Positions 28,201-40,000 of a DNA stretch of 64,000 bases are shown piece after piece (positions within the stretch are counted from its first letter, which is position 1; each line of letters begins with the position of its first letter). Both the position numbers and the translations under genes were made by a program. The stretch is from Caulochytrium protostelioides (taxonomy: Eukaryota; Chytridiomycota; Caulochytriomycetes; Caulochytriales; Caulochytriaceae). Location: positions 3,951-67,950 of the forward strand of contig ML014195.1 in NCBI GenBank assembly GCA_003615045.1. The letters run 5' to 3'. The notes below the pieces were generated by a model. That model worked only from the letters and a program-made list of their open reading frames with translations. It had not been told where the DNA came from and searched no databases.

Positions 28201-30962
28201 ATCCCGTCTCGCCGGCGATGCGCCGCTATGCGACGGCGGCGGGCATGGATGCCTGGACGGCGATGGACGTCGATGAGGCGCTCGCGGCGCCGGGATCCTC
28301 GCTGCCCGCCTTATCCGACGCTGGCGCGCGTTCAATCGCAGCCCCGTCGGAGGCTGATCTGCTCTCGGTGGCGTCGACGGCGCCGGCCACGGGCTCCTCG
28401 CCCCGCCGTCCGCGCATCCCGTCGCTCGCGAGCAACGAGCCGGCCGACGGCGCGTCCGACGCCAACATGGGGTCGCCCGCGGCGGCGGCGGCTGCTACAG
28501 TGACACGCTTATCGGTGATGCACGACGGCGAAGGTGACGGCGACGACAGGCCCCGAGCGACGTCGCTGTCGCCATCGGTGCGCACCATGAAGCGGTGGAT
28601 CCGCGCCGCCGACCGCGCCTCGCCGGGCCCACGTGCGGCCTCCGCTACGACGACCACCGCTTCACCCCTTTCGGCATCCAACAGGACGTCCGCCAAGGCC
28701 GGCGACCCAGTCCTCGATGGAGCGCCGCAGACCGCGCGGGCGTTGGCGCCTCATGTCGTGCAATGGATGGCGCAGCACGTGAAGCCCCCGTCAGCATCGA
28801 CAGCGGCGGCGGCGGCCGCCGCGTCACGGACGACGCGGGCCTCGCCCAATAAACGGCGCGACCTCTCGTCGCCAACGGTCTTCCCTTCCTCGGAGGCGTG
28901 GGCATCCGCATCCACCGATGGCCGTGGCGTCCGCTCATTGAAGCGTGTCAGTCCCGTCAAGTCCGTGCGGGGAATCTCGACCACGGCCGCATCGCCGCGC
29001 TCCGGCGACCTGTCAGCGCGTCCGCCGTTCGTGTCGACGGTGGCGTCCACGGCATCCACGAGCGTCGTCAAGCGGCCGTCGAGCCCGTCGCGACGCGTGC
29101 TGGTGTCGCCCCGCGCGGCACCGCGGACGGTGCTCCAGTATACGACGGCCAAGCCGATGGGAAGCCGCAACGCCCTGCTGCGCCGCGCGCACCGGCCCCA
29201 TCGGTCCACGGCCGCCGCAACGTTGGCCGCGGTGTCGGCGTCTTTGCACGCGACTGGGCCCCGGCCCTTGTCATCGCCGGCGGCCACGCGTCCGCTCGTC
29301 CGCCATCGGCCCGCGCCACTCTTCGTGGCGACCTCCAATGATTCGTTTGACGACGATGCGCTGCGCCGCGCATTAGGCTTCACGCCCGTGAAAGTGGCGC
29401 GACCGGATGGCGTGGCCTCCTCCCCGGCGACGGCCACCGCGGACGCCGGCACGGAGATGATGGTCGAACCCGTCGTGGACGCTGAGACAGAGATGATGGC
29501 CGAGCCCGCCATGGACGCCTCCACCGAGATGGCGGTCGAATCTTACGTGGACGCTGAGACGGAGATAGCAGCCAAACCTTATGTGGACGTTGAGACGGAA
29601 ATGACCGTCGAACCCGCCGTAGATGCTGGGACCGAGATGGCCATTGAACCCGCCGTGGACGCCGCCACTGAGACGGCGGCCGAACCATATGTGAATGCTG
29701 AGACCGAGACGGATCCGATGCCAGAGCCCCTGGCGTCGTCCGGGTCGCTGTCGCCGCCGGACCCCTCAGCGCCTGCCCCGCCGCCTGCACTGATGAGCGT
29801 GTTGCCCGTAGCCGGAACCTTTGGTCCGCTCAGCGCCGACGAGGACGCGTCGTCCTTTTCCAGTTCGGTGCCACAGGCGTCCGAGACAGCCGCGGATGGG
29901 GCGGTTACCCGAGGCTCGGATGAAAGACCGGATGGGACGCCGCCGGATCTGGTGCTCCTCACGCCGCCGTCGCTGCCCATGGAACTCCCGGCGTCCGCGG
30001 TTGCTGTCGCCGAAACGGCGGCAGGGACGTCTATCACGTCTGTGGGGAACTCGGCGTCGACGTCGATGCGGCCGCCGCTCCGACTCTCCTCGCTGCCCTT
30101 GGCTGCTCCCTTCGGCCCTGAGCCGCTGCCGACAGCCAGTATGCACGAACGTCAAAGGCGGCCCCTGGAGAAACCATCAGCACCAGCGTTTTTATCGGCG
30201 TCCATAGCCGCGTCTACGTCTGCACCTCCGTCGGAGTCTGAATCTGAGTCGGACATCGTCCCGGACCCCCGCTCGCCGCCGCCGCCGCCCGTGGCCGCCG
30301 CCTCCCCGCGCTCGCCGAAACTCGCCTACCGCGCCGAGGCGTGGTCCTCCGATAGCGACGCCGACCGCTCTGCATCGCCTTCCCGCCGTCGGACCCTCTC
30401 AGGTCCGCGCCGCATCGTCGTTCACCGCGACATCGCGGCCGCCTTGCCCATCCAGGCATGGACCTCGCCGTCTCCGCCCGCAGCCAAGCGGCGCCGGCGC
30501 AACGACAATGCCCGTGATGCCCGCGCTTTCTTCAGCGACGACGACGACGCCGCGGCCGCCCCCTCACGGACCTCCGCGGCGGCATCGTCGACGCCGTCGC
30601 GCGACGGTGCCCGCGACGGCGGGAACGCCGCGCTGCCGCCTTGGCTGAGCCCCGAGGACCAGCGGCGGATCACGCGGGTGCTGCGGCAGCTGGAGCGCGC
30701 GGGCGCGACGCCAGCCACGATCCGCATCCGCCACCGGACCGTCGTGCCTGGCCCGCCGCCGGCCGCCGCGGATAGCGGCAGCGGGTCGGCGGGCACGACG
30801 CGACGCCCGCAGTCGGCGCCAGCGTCGGCGGTCCGCGGGGCGCCGGCGACGCGCGGGCGCGGCCGCACGCCGGCCTCGCGCGCGCGTCGGCCGGCCTGGA
30901 CGCCGTCCGCGACCCCCCGGAGCGCCGTCTGGTCGGTCGTCAAATCGCTGTTTTCGCCGTAA
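25203..30962 (+). CDS. giant low-complexity protein, function unknown
   Basis: I do not recognise this 1,919-residue protein. I start at the ATG at 25203 (MSWVPLAAASGSHSP); the frame opens earlier but is Arg/Cys-rich there. Most of it is Ala/Ser/Pro/Thr-rich with many SP and TP dipeptides, as in disordered nuclear or cell-cycle phosphoproteins. One stretch looks folded (about 321-430, with TLHFIVIQQTLVPVHITARY and LLVSEPGVMRLVYHL). Later come Thr/Ala repeats (about 580-700), an Ala/Val/Asp repeat (about 745-800), and a 12-residue repeat (29445-29712). The C-terminal 250 residues hold basic patches (AAKRRRRN), an acidic run, a helix (PPWLSPEDQRRITRVLRQLE) and the end VWSVVKSLFSP. A scaffold role at the nucleus or pores is only a guess. 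Antisense frames are open over the whole gene, but the continuity and acidic/basic patterning favour this strand. Confidence 0.7.
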   Translation: MSWVPLAAASGSHSPHAARHGRPAPLADLTGAAGRSPPGCHGHGHGHGHDHGHDRPAATALKRRRRRLSDADVADPSLHVTPGPMATPSRPRQAAMPTAATAPAATAADRRELRWHRPHPPSPRARRDANANANANANDDDNDDEAAASATPVRRRLFEGLRDPAVRDTETDLATAPLTATAQRTPARATGHGDPADAVATPSVGIRGRALRVPVTAPATTQPPRAQAWVESKRPLPMTPMRIVTQPSRSPPPPLGGPPVVSPSDRRYQMPTTPPSQRRRLDAPAGPDTPWSPIAMASPKRMAAAPASPWPAHAGDIDALTTPLDADSAVTLHFIVIQQTLVPVHITARYVRRDGHRALLVSEPGVMRLVYHLATSRHPPPPELLAAVPFAPVVWAREPWAAPPSVRLRCRHRFLAAAAACLRLELGPPQPSAAVRRRRSPVSALWRPVIEADCPSASASALAPSAPAAAAPASASAPPSPVGPASPASLPATAPTPARRHACVRSPAEIRSPGHLGDAIVPTTFSPPASARRLPRSPIPARYRRWSANPPRSPSPVDALAGPAVADSAPLVDATAPTVAVTTAAVAVVAATTSTAAATETMTTMATPAATATTTATPASATTMAAPVSAAPVSASVMTINATATAEVVTLTAGTETTAVAMTTTATATADIATTTTATATAEVAMATTATATEPDAGWMVDHGTDAFPDPSSPAPVAMAMPLPLARRSAETQDVEAPLSLGLTMAAMDALDVDAVDAVAVDTAAVDTTAVDTAAADITAGSTADTTDVDAVAVDGVAVDAVAVSPALASTAGIFEPRAISEATSPAPVANDGFVRPEMRAVPAVHATAAVPMFATATAPATLSPVTEGTAAARLAAVPSPVLVSAAMDTPVAASATTLSATTTITGTSAREPILAVPAAPAVLPTSAQPASRSVDSAVPDSAALGSPLPLASPTLSPTLSPTPASTTASTAAVAMAMARPLLVPAWSAAADDGRAPLAHPVSPAMRRYATAAGMDAWTAMDVDEALAAPGSSLPALSDAGARSIAAPSEADLLSVASTAPATGSSPRRPRIPSLASNEPADGASDANMGSPAAAAAATVTRLSVMHDGEGDGDDRPRATSLSPSVRTMKRWIRAADRASPGPRAASATTTTASPLSASNRTSAKAGDPVLDGAPQTARALAPHVVQWMAQHVKPPSASTAAAAAAASRTTRASPNKRRDLSSPTVFPSSEAWASASTDGRGVRSLKRVSPVKSVRGISTTAASPRSGDLSARPPFVSTVASTASTSVVKRPSSPSRRVLVSPRAAPRTVLQYTTAKPMGSRNALLRRAHRPHRSTAAATLAAVSASLHATGPRPLSSPAATRPLVRHRPAPLFVATSNDSFDDDALRRALGFTPVKVARPDGVASSPATATADAGTEMMVEPVVDAETEMMAEPAMDASTEMAVESYVDAETEIAAKPYVDVETEMTVEPAVDAGTEMAIEPAVDAATETAAEPYVNAETETDPMPEPLASSGSLSPPDPSAPAPPPALMSVLPVAGTFGPLSADEDASSFSSSVPQASETAADGAVTRGSDERPDGTPPDLVLLTPPSLPMELPASAVAVAETAAGTSITSVGNSASTSMRPPLRLSSLPLAAPFGPEPLPTASMHERQRRPLEKPSAPAFLSASIAASTSAPPSESESESDIVPDPRSPPPPPVAAASPRSPKLAYRAEAWSSDSDADRSASPSRRRTLSGPRRIVVHRDIAAALPIQAWTSPSPPAAKRRRRNDNARDARAFFSDDDDAAAAPSRTSAAASSTPSRDGARDGGNAALPPWLSPEDQRRITRVLRQLERAGATPATIRIRHRTVVPGPPPAAADSGSGSAGTTRRPQSAPASAVRGAPATRGRGRTPASRARRPAWTPSATPRSAVWSVVKSLFSP
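29445..29712 (+). repeat. 36-bp (12-residue) coding repeat, about 7.5 units
   Basis: Units of the type A-[G/E/S/A]-T-E-M-x-[V/A]-E-P-[A/V/Y]-V-D recur in frame, for example AGTEMMVEPVVD and AETEMMAEPAMD. Strong acidic periodicity and DNA-level divergence between units suggest an old array kept under selection for the protein. Confidence 0.9.
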
Positions 30963-31016
30963 TGCGGCTTTCCCCGGTCGACCCACCATCAACAAACCAA
31001 AACATTTCATTGTAAA

Positions 31017-31022
31017 AATAAA
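31017..31022 (+). terminator. poly(A) signal AATAAA abutting the RIM15 stop codon
   Basis: AATAAA lies 55 bp past the stop of the 1,919-residue gene and ends exactly where the stop codon of the opposing kinase gene begins (31023-31025). Cleavage 10-30 nt downstream would put the transcript end inside the kinase coding region, antisense to it. Confidence 0.6.
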
Positions 31023-34000
31023 TTAAGATGGCCGCTGCAGCGTCCCGTAGAGCATTAGCAGGACTTTGAACAGGACTTCCTTTGTCACGGGCTTCGAGAT
31101 GACGGCGTCGAAGGGCTGGCTCGTGTCGAAGGTCTGCTCGTACGCGGTGATCGCGACGATGGGCGTGCGGCGGTTGGGGCCCGGGTGGTTGCGGATGAGG
31201 CGCACCGCGTCGTCGCCGCTGAGCACCGGCATGCGGATGTCGCACAGCACCAGGTCGTAGCGGCGCGTCGGCAGCGTCGCCGCGCTGAAGAGCTCCGCGC
31301 CGTTCGTCACGGCGTGCGGGATGCAGCCCATCTGCGAGAGCATTTTCTCGAGCACGACGCGCACGATGGGATTGTCTTCGGCAATGAGCACCGTGAGGCC
31401 CGGGAAGGTCGGGCGGCCCTGCTGCATCACTGGATACACGATCGGCAGTGGCGCCGGTGGCGCCGGCAGAGGGGCCGGCGGTGGCAGCGGCTTCAGCTGC
31501 TCGGCCGGCCGCAGTAGCGCCGCGGGAGGACCGAGCGCCGAATTGAAGCTCTGCGTGCGCATCCGTTCGGGGCGCATCGTCGTCGGCGCGCTCAGCATCG
31601 ATCCAGCCGTGGCGCCCGCGGTGCCCGCGAAGGCCGTCGCCGACGCCGTCGCCGTGCCGCTGGAGGCTGCGGCGGCCGTCTGCGGAGGGAAAAGGGACGA
31701 CGCGCCGCCGGTACCGGCGCCAGCCGACGGCCCGATGGGATCCGAGGACGGGGTGTGCAGCGGGGATGCGGCGTCCGGGGCCAGCGAGGCGAGATCAGGC
31801 CGCTGGAGGTCGCCCATACTGTAGTTGCGGGTGGTGCGGACGGCGCTAGCGCTGCCGGGACGGCTGCCAGAGCCCGCAGGATCGTGCATCGAGGACTGGG
31901 ACGGGCTATGAGTCATGTAGTCGAAGTCGCTCTGGTCGTACGAGGAGGAGAAGCCTGACCCCCGCGGGAACATGCGGTGCCGGTCGGAGCGGAACTTGGA
32001 CATGACCTCCTGGTTCGCCTTCTCGAGCGCGGCGAGATTGCGGTAGACGAACGAGCCAAACGTGGCATCGACGTTCGACGGCTCGCTTGCTCCCTTGGAC
32101 GCCGTCTTGGACGCCGAAGCCGGCATCACGCCGTCGCCGCTCGCCGGCCCCGTGCTCGTGGACTTGCCCGGCCGGCCCAGTGCGGAGAATGCGCTCTTGG
32201 TGCGCTGGTGCCGCGATGTCGGGCCCGCGACGGAGAGTCCCGCAGTGTTGCCGCCGTGCGACGTCCCGCGCGGCGGCAGCAGAGTCCCGCGCGGCGTACC
32301 GACCGGCTCGTCGCTGTCGCCGCTGTCGTCGTCACTGCCGCCGCGGGTCCCGTCGGCGGGCGTGTCAGCCGAGGTGGACGGCGCTGCCGAGCGGCTCGAG
32401 TCGCCCGAGGTGACAGAGGTGTCGGAGGCGTCGGAGGAGGATGAGTGGATCAGAATCTCCTTTGATTCGACGCCGCGGCCGTCAAAGTATTCGGTGTCCT
32501 CGACACTCTGGGTGGTCGGCACGAAGCTGGGCGTCTCCTGGTCGATGGTGCTCCAGCAAACGCCGTCGAACCAGCGGTGTGCCTTGATCTCGAGAGCGTC
32601 GTGCGTGTGCCCGAGCCGCGACGCGACGTCCAGCTTCATCAGCCGATCCATCAGGTCCATTGCCGCCTCCGAGACGTCAGGGTCGTCGGGCCAGCTCAGC
32701 CGGCGGTAGAGGATGTTCTCGAAGACCTTGTCGGGCGTGCTCGCGTGGAACGGCGGAATCCCATAGAGGAACTCGTACAGAATCACGCCGAGCGCCCACC
32801 AGTCGACGCCACCGTCCTGACCCAGACTCAGAATGCTCTCGGGCGCCAGATAGTCCGGCGTGCCCACGAACGTGGCCTTTTCCCGCGTCGACTCGAGCTG
32901 GTCCATGAGGCGGCCCACCAGCGACTGCTGCTGGCTCTGCAGCGGGGCGGGGCTCGAGGTATGCGAGCCGTGCGAGCCCGGGTATGACGTGGCGAGACCC
33001 AGCGGACCCATGCCGCCCATGCCGGGGATCGATGAGGACAGCGTCTGGATCGGTGACTGCAGGCCCATGGGCGGCGGGGTCGACGCCTCAGACGCATTGC
33101 CCGCGCCACTATTGCCGCCCGCGCGGAGCATGCTTGCCGCGCTGCTGAGCGGGTGCGGACCGCCAGAAGAGACAGGCGCGGCCGCGCCGCCGGCGGCCAT
33201 GACCGCGCTGCCGCTGCCGCTGCCGCTGCCCGTCGAGCTGATGGACGCGCAGGAGTCGCGGCGCGACCGAAAGAAATCGATCGACCGCGGCGGCAGCGAC
33301 GGGATGGGCGTTTCACAGCCCTGGGCGGGCGTCCCGCTCGTCGTCGACGTGGATGCCAGCCCGCCGCCACCTAAAGGATGGGCACCGCCACTGTGGGGCA
33401 TGACGGGGCTGCTGGTGGCGCTCGTGCCACCGGTGGCGGTATGCGCGGCGCTCGTGGAATGGAAGGCGGTGGCGAAGGACAAATGCGAGCTGCTGGTCGG
33501 GCCCAGCGTCGGCGTCGTCGTGGCCGTCAGCGCCGACCCGTGGTGGCCACTCAGGTGGCTGTTGCTGCCGCCGCCGCCGCCACCACCAGTTGACTCGCCC
33601 AGCTGCGACTGGGACTGGGACTGAGACTGCGACTGCGACTGCGATTGGGATTGCGACTGGGACTGGACGTGGGTCGTCTCGAAGCCGCGGTTCCGCCGGC
33701 CGAGGAAGCCGACTCGGGACAGCCCGAAATCGGTCAGTTTGACATGGCCGTGGGCGTCAATGAGGAGATTGTCCGGCTTCAGGTCGCGGTGGATGATGTT
33801 GCGCGAGTGCAGGAACTCCAGGCCGAGAGTGACTTCCGAGATGTACTGCAGCGCCCATTTTTCGTCGAGCGTGCCCATCGCCTTGATAAGCGCGGCGCAG
33901 TCGCCGCCGTTCAGGTACTCGAGCACCAGGTAGAGCGAGTGGCGGCTCTGGAACGAGTAGAAGAGCTTCACGACGTAGGGCGAGTCGAGAGTCGACAGAA

Positions 34001-37000
34001 TCATCCGCTCAGCGCGGACATTCGTGATCTGGTTCTTCGCTACCATGTCTGCCTTCTTGAGGACTTTGATCGCATAGTAGTCGCCCGTCACCGTCTTTTT
34101 GGCTAGGAACACCGACCCGAACGCGCCGCGGCTGATCGGCTTGATAAACACAAAGTCCTTGATACTCGGGACATTGCGCGACGGCGTCAACGGCAGCGCG
34201 CCGCTGCCTGAAGACGCGCTACTGTGCGAATTGGCCGCCGTGTCCGCGTCCATCGCTTGGTGGTGGTGGCCATGGCCGTGATACGCGGCGTGGGCACCGT
34301 GCGGCGTCAACCGCGATGGCGCTTGGATCACCGTCATATTTGCCTGGTGCTGCGGGGAGGCTGACGGATGGCGGTCAGCCGCCGTCGCGCTCGCCATCCC
34401 CGGGCTCGGCGGAAGCTGAGGGCTGTTGATCGTCTGGATCGCCACCGCCCGGCCCACTGAGCCGCGGTGGTGGTGGTGGTGGTGGTGATGCCCTTGGCGG
34501 GACTTGGCCGCGCCGGCGCCAGCCTTGGTCGTTTCGAGCTGCCGACTCACCAGACGACTGCCGGACGACGACGCCGCGGCGGGGCCCGCGTCGAGATGAG
34601 ATCGACCCGACGGCCCTGCCGTCGTCGCGGCCGGCGGGTAGCTCATGTTGTCGTTCGGCAGGGCACCCGCCGTGGCGACCGACGCCCCGACGGGAGGAAG
34701 CAGACAGTCGAAGGGATGCGCGGCCATCTGCGCCGGCGGTGTGACGACCGCCTCGAACGCAAGACGGCTGATGGCGGCGCTCGCGGGGTCCATGGCCGCC
34801 GTCGTGGCCGCCGCCGTTGGGGCGGCGGCGGCAGTTTCGTCGCTGTAGGCCGCTTGCATGGCTTGAATGCCGGCCGTTAGCCGCGACATATCCTGCTCAC
34901 GCGCAATGATGGACTGGTAGAGACACGACGCTTCGTGCCACCGAATGAGCAAATCGCACTTTTCGAGCGTGAGCTTGGACACTTCGGATGCGAGCTCCCA
35001 CTGTGGCTCTTCGTCGCACGCAAAGCGGCGCAGCGCCTCGAGTGACGCATACCACCGTCGGATGTAGATGGGCTGGTCGTGACTAAGGTTGAGCTGGACC
35101 GCGGCGGCCAGCGACGCGACCTGGCCCGGCATCATGGCGGCGGTCGCTGTTGCCGGCGCTGACGCTGACGCCGTGTCTGTCGCCGACATCAGCTCAATGC
35201 CGCCGTCGCCCGTTCTCATCTCCAGCGCGCTGCTATGCGCCGCCGACGCTGACACCGCAGTCCCCTCGGTGGGCTCGTGATCGTCGGCGGGTTTCGCCGT
35301 GCTGTCGTCGGACCACAGGATGTTCGACAGCCCGGAGAGCGGCGCGCCCGAGCCCACGGAGGCGGCATGGGGTTGCGGCCCGGCCGACGCCGGCGTGGGC
35401 CCAACGCTGCCGCTGCCACTGCCGGTGCCGCTGCTGCCGTTGAGCGCCGCGGCGTTGGTCTCGCCCTCAAGATCGAGCATCTGCGGCAGGCCAGCAGCGA
35501 TGAGGCGGTCAATCTGGTCGCAGACCTGCTGGATGGCTTCCGGCGACATGACGCTCTGCGGGTCGACGGTGCCGTCGGCGGTGCCGTCGCGGACCGAGTC
35601 GAAGAGCGAGCCGCACTGTGCGCGGAGCTCCACGAGCGACTCGTTGATAAGCTGGACGGAGTGCTCGACGCGGTGAACCTGTGAGCAAATTTCGGAGTGC
35701 TCCTCAAAGAGCGGCACCATCACGTGGCGCTCGCAGATGTGGCACAGCACTTCTTCGGTCGAGAAGCGCTCGCCCGCCTCGCAGACGCCCGCCTGCGCCA
35801 TGGCCGTGAGCGCGCGCGTATGATCGTTCATGGTCGTTCCCGACAGGCCGCCCGCGGCGCCTGCGGCGAGCACGGCGAGCGCGGCGTCGTCATGGAACGC
35901 CGACGGCGTCGGATACACGGGTGGCTTGCCGTCCTCCTGGACGGGGCTTGCGCCGCCGTCGGCAGAGACCAGCGACCGCGTGCTCATGGTCTCGGCATCG
36001 TGGTCAAAGTCGCTTGGACGGTAGCCCGGATGCGGCTCCGTGAGCTTGCTGACGACGCGCTGAATCCAGATGGCGCAGCGCTTGATGCCGCGGACGCGCT
36101 GCGACATGCCCTTGGCCTCCATGCGGAGCATGCACTGGTTACGCGTCCACGCCGTGTAGTGCAGCTCGATCGCGTCGTTGGGACCGGTCCCGCCCGAGGA
36201 GGTCGCATTCAGCATCGGGCTGCGGGTGCCGTCGGCATGCGCGCCCGATGCCAGCAGGTCCTGCGTGGCCTGCTGGAACAGGGCATGGGTGCCCTTCGAG
36301 AAGAAGGGCGGATCTGCGCGCCCGATCACGGCCTGCGGCTCGTAGCCGAACACCGGCTCGCACGCACTCGAGATGTACAGGATCGTGCCGTCGGTCGCCA
36401 TCTCCATGAGCACCACCGGCAGATACTGTCCGATGGTCTCGTCGACTTCAAAGTCCGGGACATCGAGCACAGCGCCAGTCGCCGAGCGCGACAGCCCCGG
36501 CGTCCACGACTCCTGCGGGCTCGCGTCGCCGTGACCCAGGAGATGCGGCGCCACCGCCATGGCCGCGGACGCCGACGCCGTCGCCGGCTTCGGCAGCATC
36601 AGCCGCTCGTGCGGCTGGACTGCGAGCCGCTGGCTCGTCGCAGGGTCCTGCGGCGAGCCGCCCACGATGCCCAGACCCCCCGAGTGCACGTGGTCGCTCG
36701 CGGAACCGGAGCTGCCGGCGCCGCCGGCGCGGTCCTCCGCGTGCGCGAGCCTTCCGACCGCGCCCGAGAGGAGGCTGCCGGCGGGGCCTGAGCTGGGAAC
36801 GAGCGCCGGCGTCGACGTGCCGGTCTGCGGCGTCGAGCTGCCCGACCCGTGCCGCGAGACGCGCTGGCCGGGAGCCGCGGCGAGCTCGGTCTGGATCGTG
36901 AGGCCGCGCTTCATCGCAATGAACGGCGGTTTGTCGAGGTGCATGCTTGGTGGCGCCGGGCCCGACGGGGGGAACAGCCCGCCGTACGCCATCTCGCCGC

Positions 37001-40000
37001 GGGAGGTCCGTCCGGCATCGTGCATCATGCCAACGCCGGCGTGGTTGGCCGGCGTGGTGCTGCCGAGGCCGCCGCCGCCACCGAGGCGCGGGTCGGGCAC
37101 TGGATGCGCATAGCTCAGCATCTGGAAGATGCGCGTATCTTCTTCGAGCGACTCGACCAGCTGCGCCACGTTCGCAAACACAATCAGCAGTCGGATGACC
37201 TGGTCCGAAAAGGGCCAGTCGGAGTTTGCGAGCCACTTCGTGCGGAGGTCCATCAGTGCCTGCATGATCTGCCGCGTCACGCCCGGTGAGATGAGCTGGC
37301 TGGTATCGAGGTCCAGGATCTGGTTCGCCATGTGGATCAGCTCGATCATCGCGTCCTTGAACGGACTTGACGAGGTCACCGACGGGAGCGGACCTATGAG
37401 CGGCGACGACGGCACGAACGAGTGCCGCGAATCGCCCGTCAAGCGGCGCACCCGCGGCGGCGGCGCCGGCTGCGTCGACGACGACAGGGATGGCGCCGGC
37501 ATCGGCACGGCCGCCGGCGGCGCGAGTATATTCCCCGCCGACGCACCGGTGCCGACCGGCGACGACGAATCAACCCCGCTGCTAGGTGCACTGGTCATGG
37601 CTGTGACGGTGCCACGCGTCGGATCGTGCATCGGGTCGTGCATCTGCTCGTGCATCTGCAGCCCGTGCTCCAGCGCTTCCGTCAGGTCGCCAATGACTTT
37701 CTGGATTTCGATGTTGCAGATGTTCTTGCTCACGCGCAGCGCGCTCTTCAGCTCACTGAAGCCTTTCAGGTGCTCGCTCAGATCGCCGTCCGACAAGGAC
37801 CGGTGGATCATGGTCCCCTCGGACACGGGCGGCGGCGCCGCCGGTGCGGCGGCCCCGGCGGCAAGCCCGGATCCGGGCGTGAGGAGCGGCGGCGCGTGCG
37901 CATGGAGTTGGCTGTGCTGCAGCGGCGACGCGAGCGCCAGCTCGGCGGGCGAGGCGTGCATCCCGTCCCGCTGCGTTGGCGTTCCCAAGGCGGCCGACGT
38001 CGTTTGCATCGTCGAGAGCGGCGACGCTCCGAACGAGGTGTACCCGCTGTTGGGCGTCATGGCGGCCGAGCCGTAAGCCCCGACACCGGCGACGCCGGGG
38101 CCCGGGCCGTGGTGGAGCATGGCCATCGGGCTCATGGGCGAGATGTCAGCATACTGGACGCCCAAGTTCGCCGTCACGTGGGTGGCGTCGCCGACGGCTA
38201 GCGAGGCCGCGACCACTGGGCTCTGCGGGCTCTGCCACGAGATGCGGCTTGTGCGGCGGTGCAGGTGGTGCAGATGCACCTCCGACGCGTCCAGATGACT
38301 GTTCGTCCGCGTCAGCCCGCTCCGCACACTCTTCACGTCGCTGCCGTCGTCGCCGTCGTCGTCCTCGACATCATCTTCGTTTCTGTCGATTTCATCGCCG
38401 TCGTCATCGTCCCGGTCGGTATCATCCGAGTCGGCGCGCAACGCCGATGCATCCGTGGACGGCGGTGCAAAGGCGGAAGGCAGTATCGCTTGCTGCCGCC
38501 GGTCATGGCCGGCCACGGGCACCGGTGGACTCGACGCGGCTGGCGCCGTCGAGCCATACAAGGCCGCGTCATGGCCCATCCGATGGGTCCGACGCCTGGC
38601 GCCCGTCGACGTCGATGCCGTCCCGAGTGGCATCGATGCGGATGACGCCGCCGAGGTCGCGGTCGCGTGGAACGCTGAGGCAGCCATCGGCGGCGGCGGC
38701 TTGCCGCCGCTAACGCCCTCGCCGGCGTGATGGGTGCCGGAGCTGACGTTCGCCCCAAGGCTGCGGCCGTGGAGATCGCGATGGAGACGGTGGTCCGCAA
38801 GCTCCGCCTCGTCCTCCAGCGAGAACATGGGCGACGGAGAGCGCAGGTCGCCGCCGGCGTGGCGGTGCTTGGAGCGAGCACGGGTGCGGGTGCGGGTCCG
38901 CCCGGTCAGTCGCTCTATCGGCGGCGTGCCCGGATGCGCGAGGCTAACGGCAGCGCCAGCGGCGGCGCTCGCGGTGGGGCCCGCCACCGAGCCGGAGGTC
39001 GGCAAGGCGTAGTGGGGCGGGCTGGCGGCGTCCAAGCCACCGGGCGTGAAGGCCGCCATACTGCAGGCGCGTGACCGCGATTTAGGCCGCGTCGCGGTCG
39101 CGATGGCGCCGGGCACGCCACTCGCGCCACGTGGCCGCGCATGCGCCGGAGGGTGTCCCATGCCGGCGACGGCGCCGGGTCCGCCATACCACAGAAACGA
39201 GCGCGGGCTTGAGCTGGGGTGGGCCGTCCCGCTCGGCTCGCGGAACCCCGTCGAAAAGCTCATCGTATCCAGCATGAACGGCGAGCTGTACGGCTGCGAG
39301 GTCGCCGCGAACTGCGACTGCGTGCCCGCCCCGGCCGGGTAGTCGACCATGTCGCTCTGCCACGAGGGCCAGACGGCCACGGGCGCATGCGGCCGCCACC
39401 GGAAGTTCTTGACCTGGCGCGAGCGCTCGAGCGTGATTTTGTAGAATTCGACGTCGGCAGGTGACCACCCAAGAATCGACCGGGGGTGGTTCGACGAGAC
39501 GGAGTTCCGATGCTCGCGAGCACCCGCCGGCGCGCCGAACGCGGGGGTCGCGCCGCCGGCCGCCGGCGCGCCGCTGCCCGCGGTGGCGGCCGCCGTGGGA
39601 TGCATGTCGGTCGGACCCGTGGTCGAGCCGGCTCCCGCGGCCGTGCCCGAGGCGGTGCCGGTGGCGCCGCCGTAGCCAAAGTGGAGAGACCGTGCGGTTT
39701 CAATGAAGGCGGCGCTCGTAGTGCGCAGCCGCGCCGGTCGTTCGGCGTGGCCGCGGGGGCCCAGGGGGTGGTGCGAGGCGGCGAGGGTCGCAGCGTAGGG
39801 GGGCAACGGCGGGGCGGCCGCGGCCCCAGAACCCGGCCCGCCGCCGCTGTCGTGGGCTAAGGGCGACTGCGCGCTGGGTCGCCGGGGCGGCGGCGCCGGC
39901 GGCGGCGGCGCGCCCGGGGAGTCCGTGGCCGGGTCGCGGCTCGCTGACACCCGCGGCGTCGGAGCGCGCGAGCTCCGTGGCGATGAGCCATAAAAGGGGA

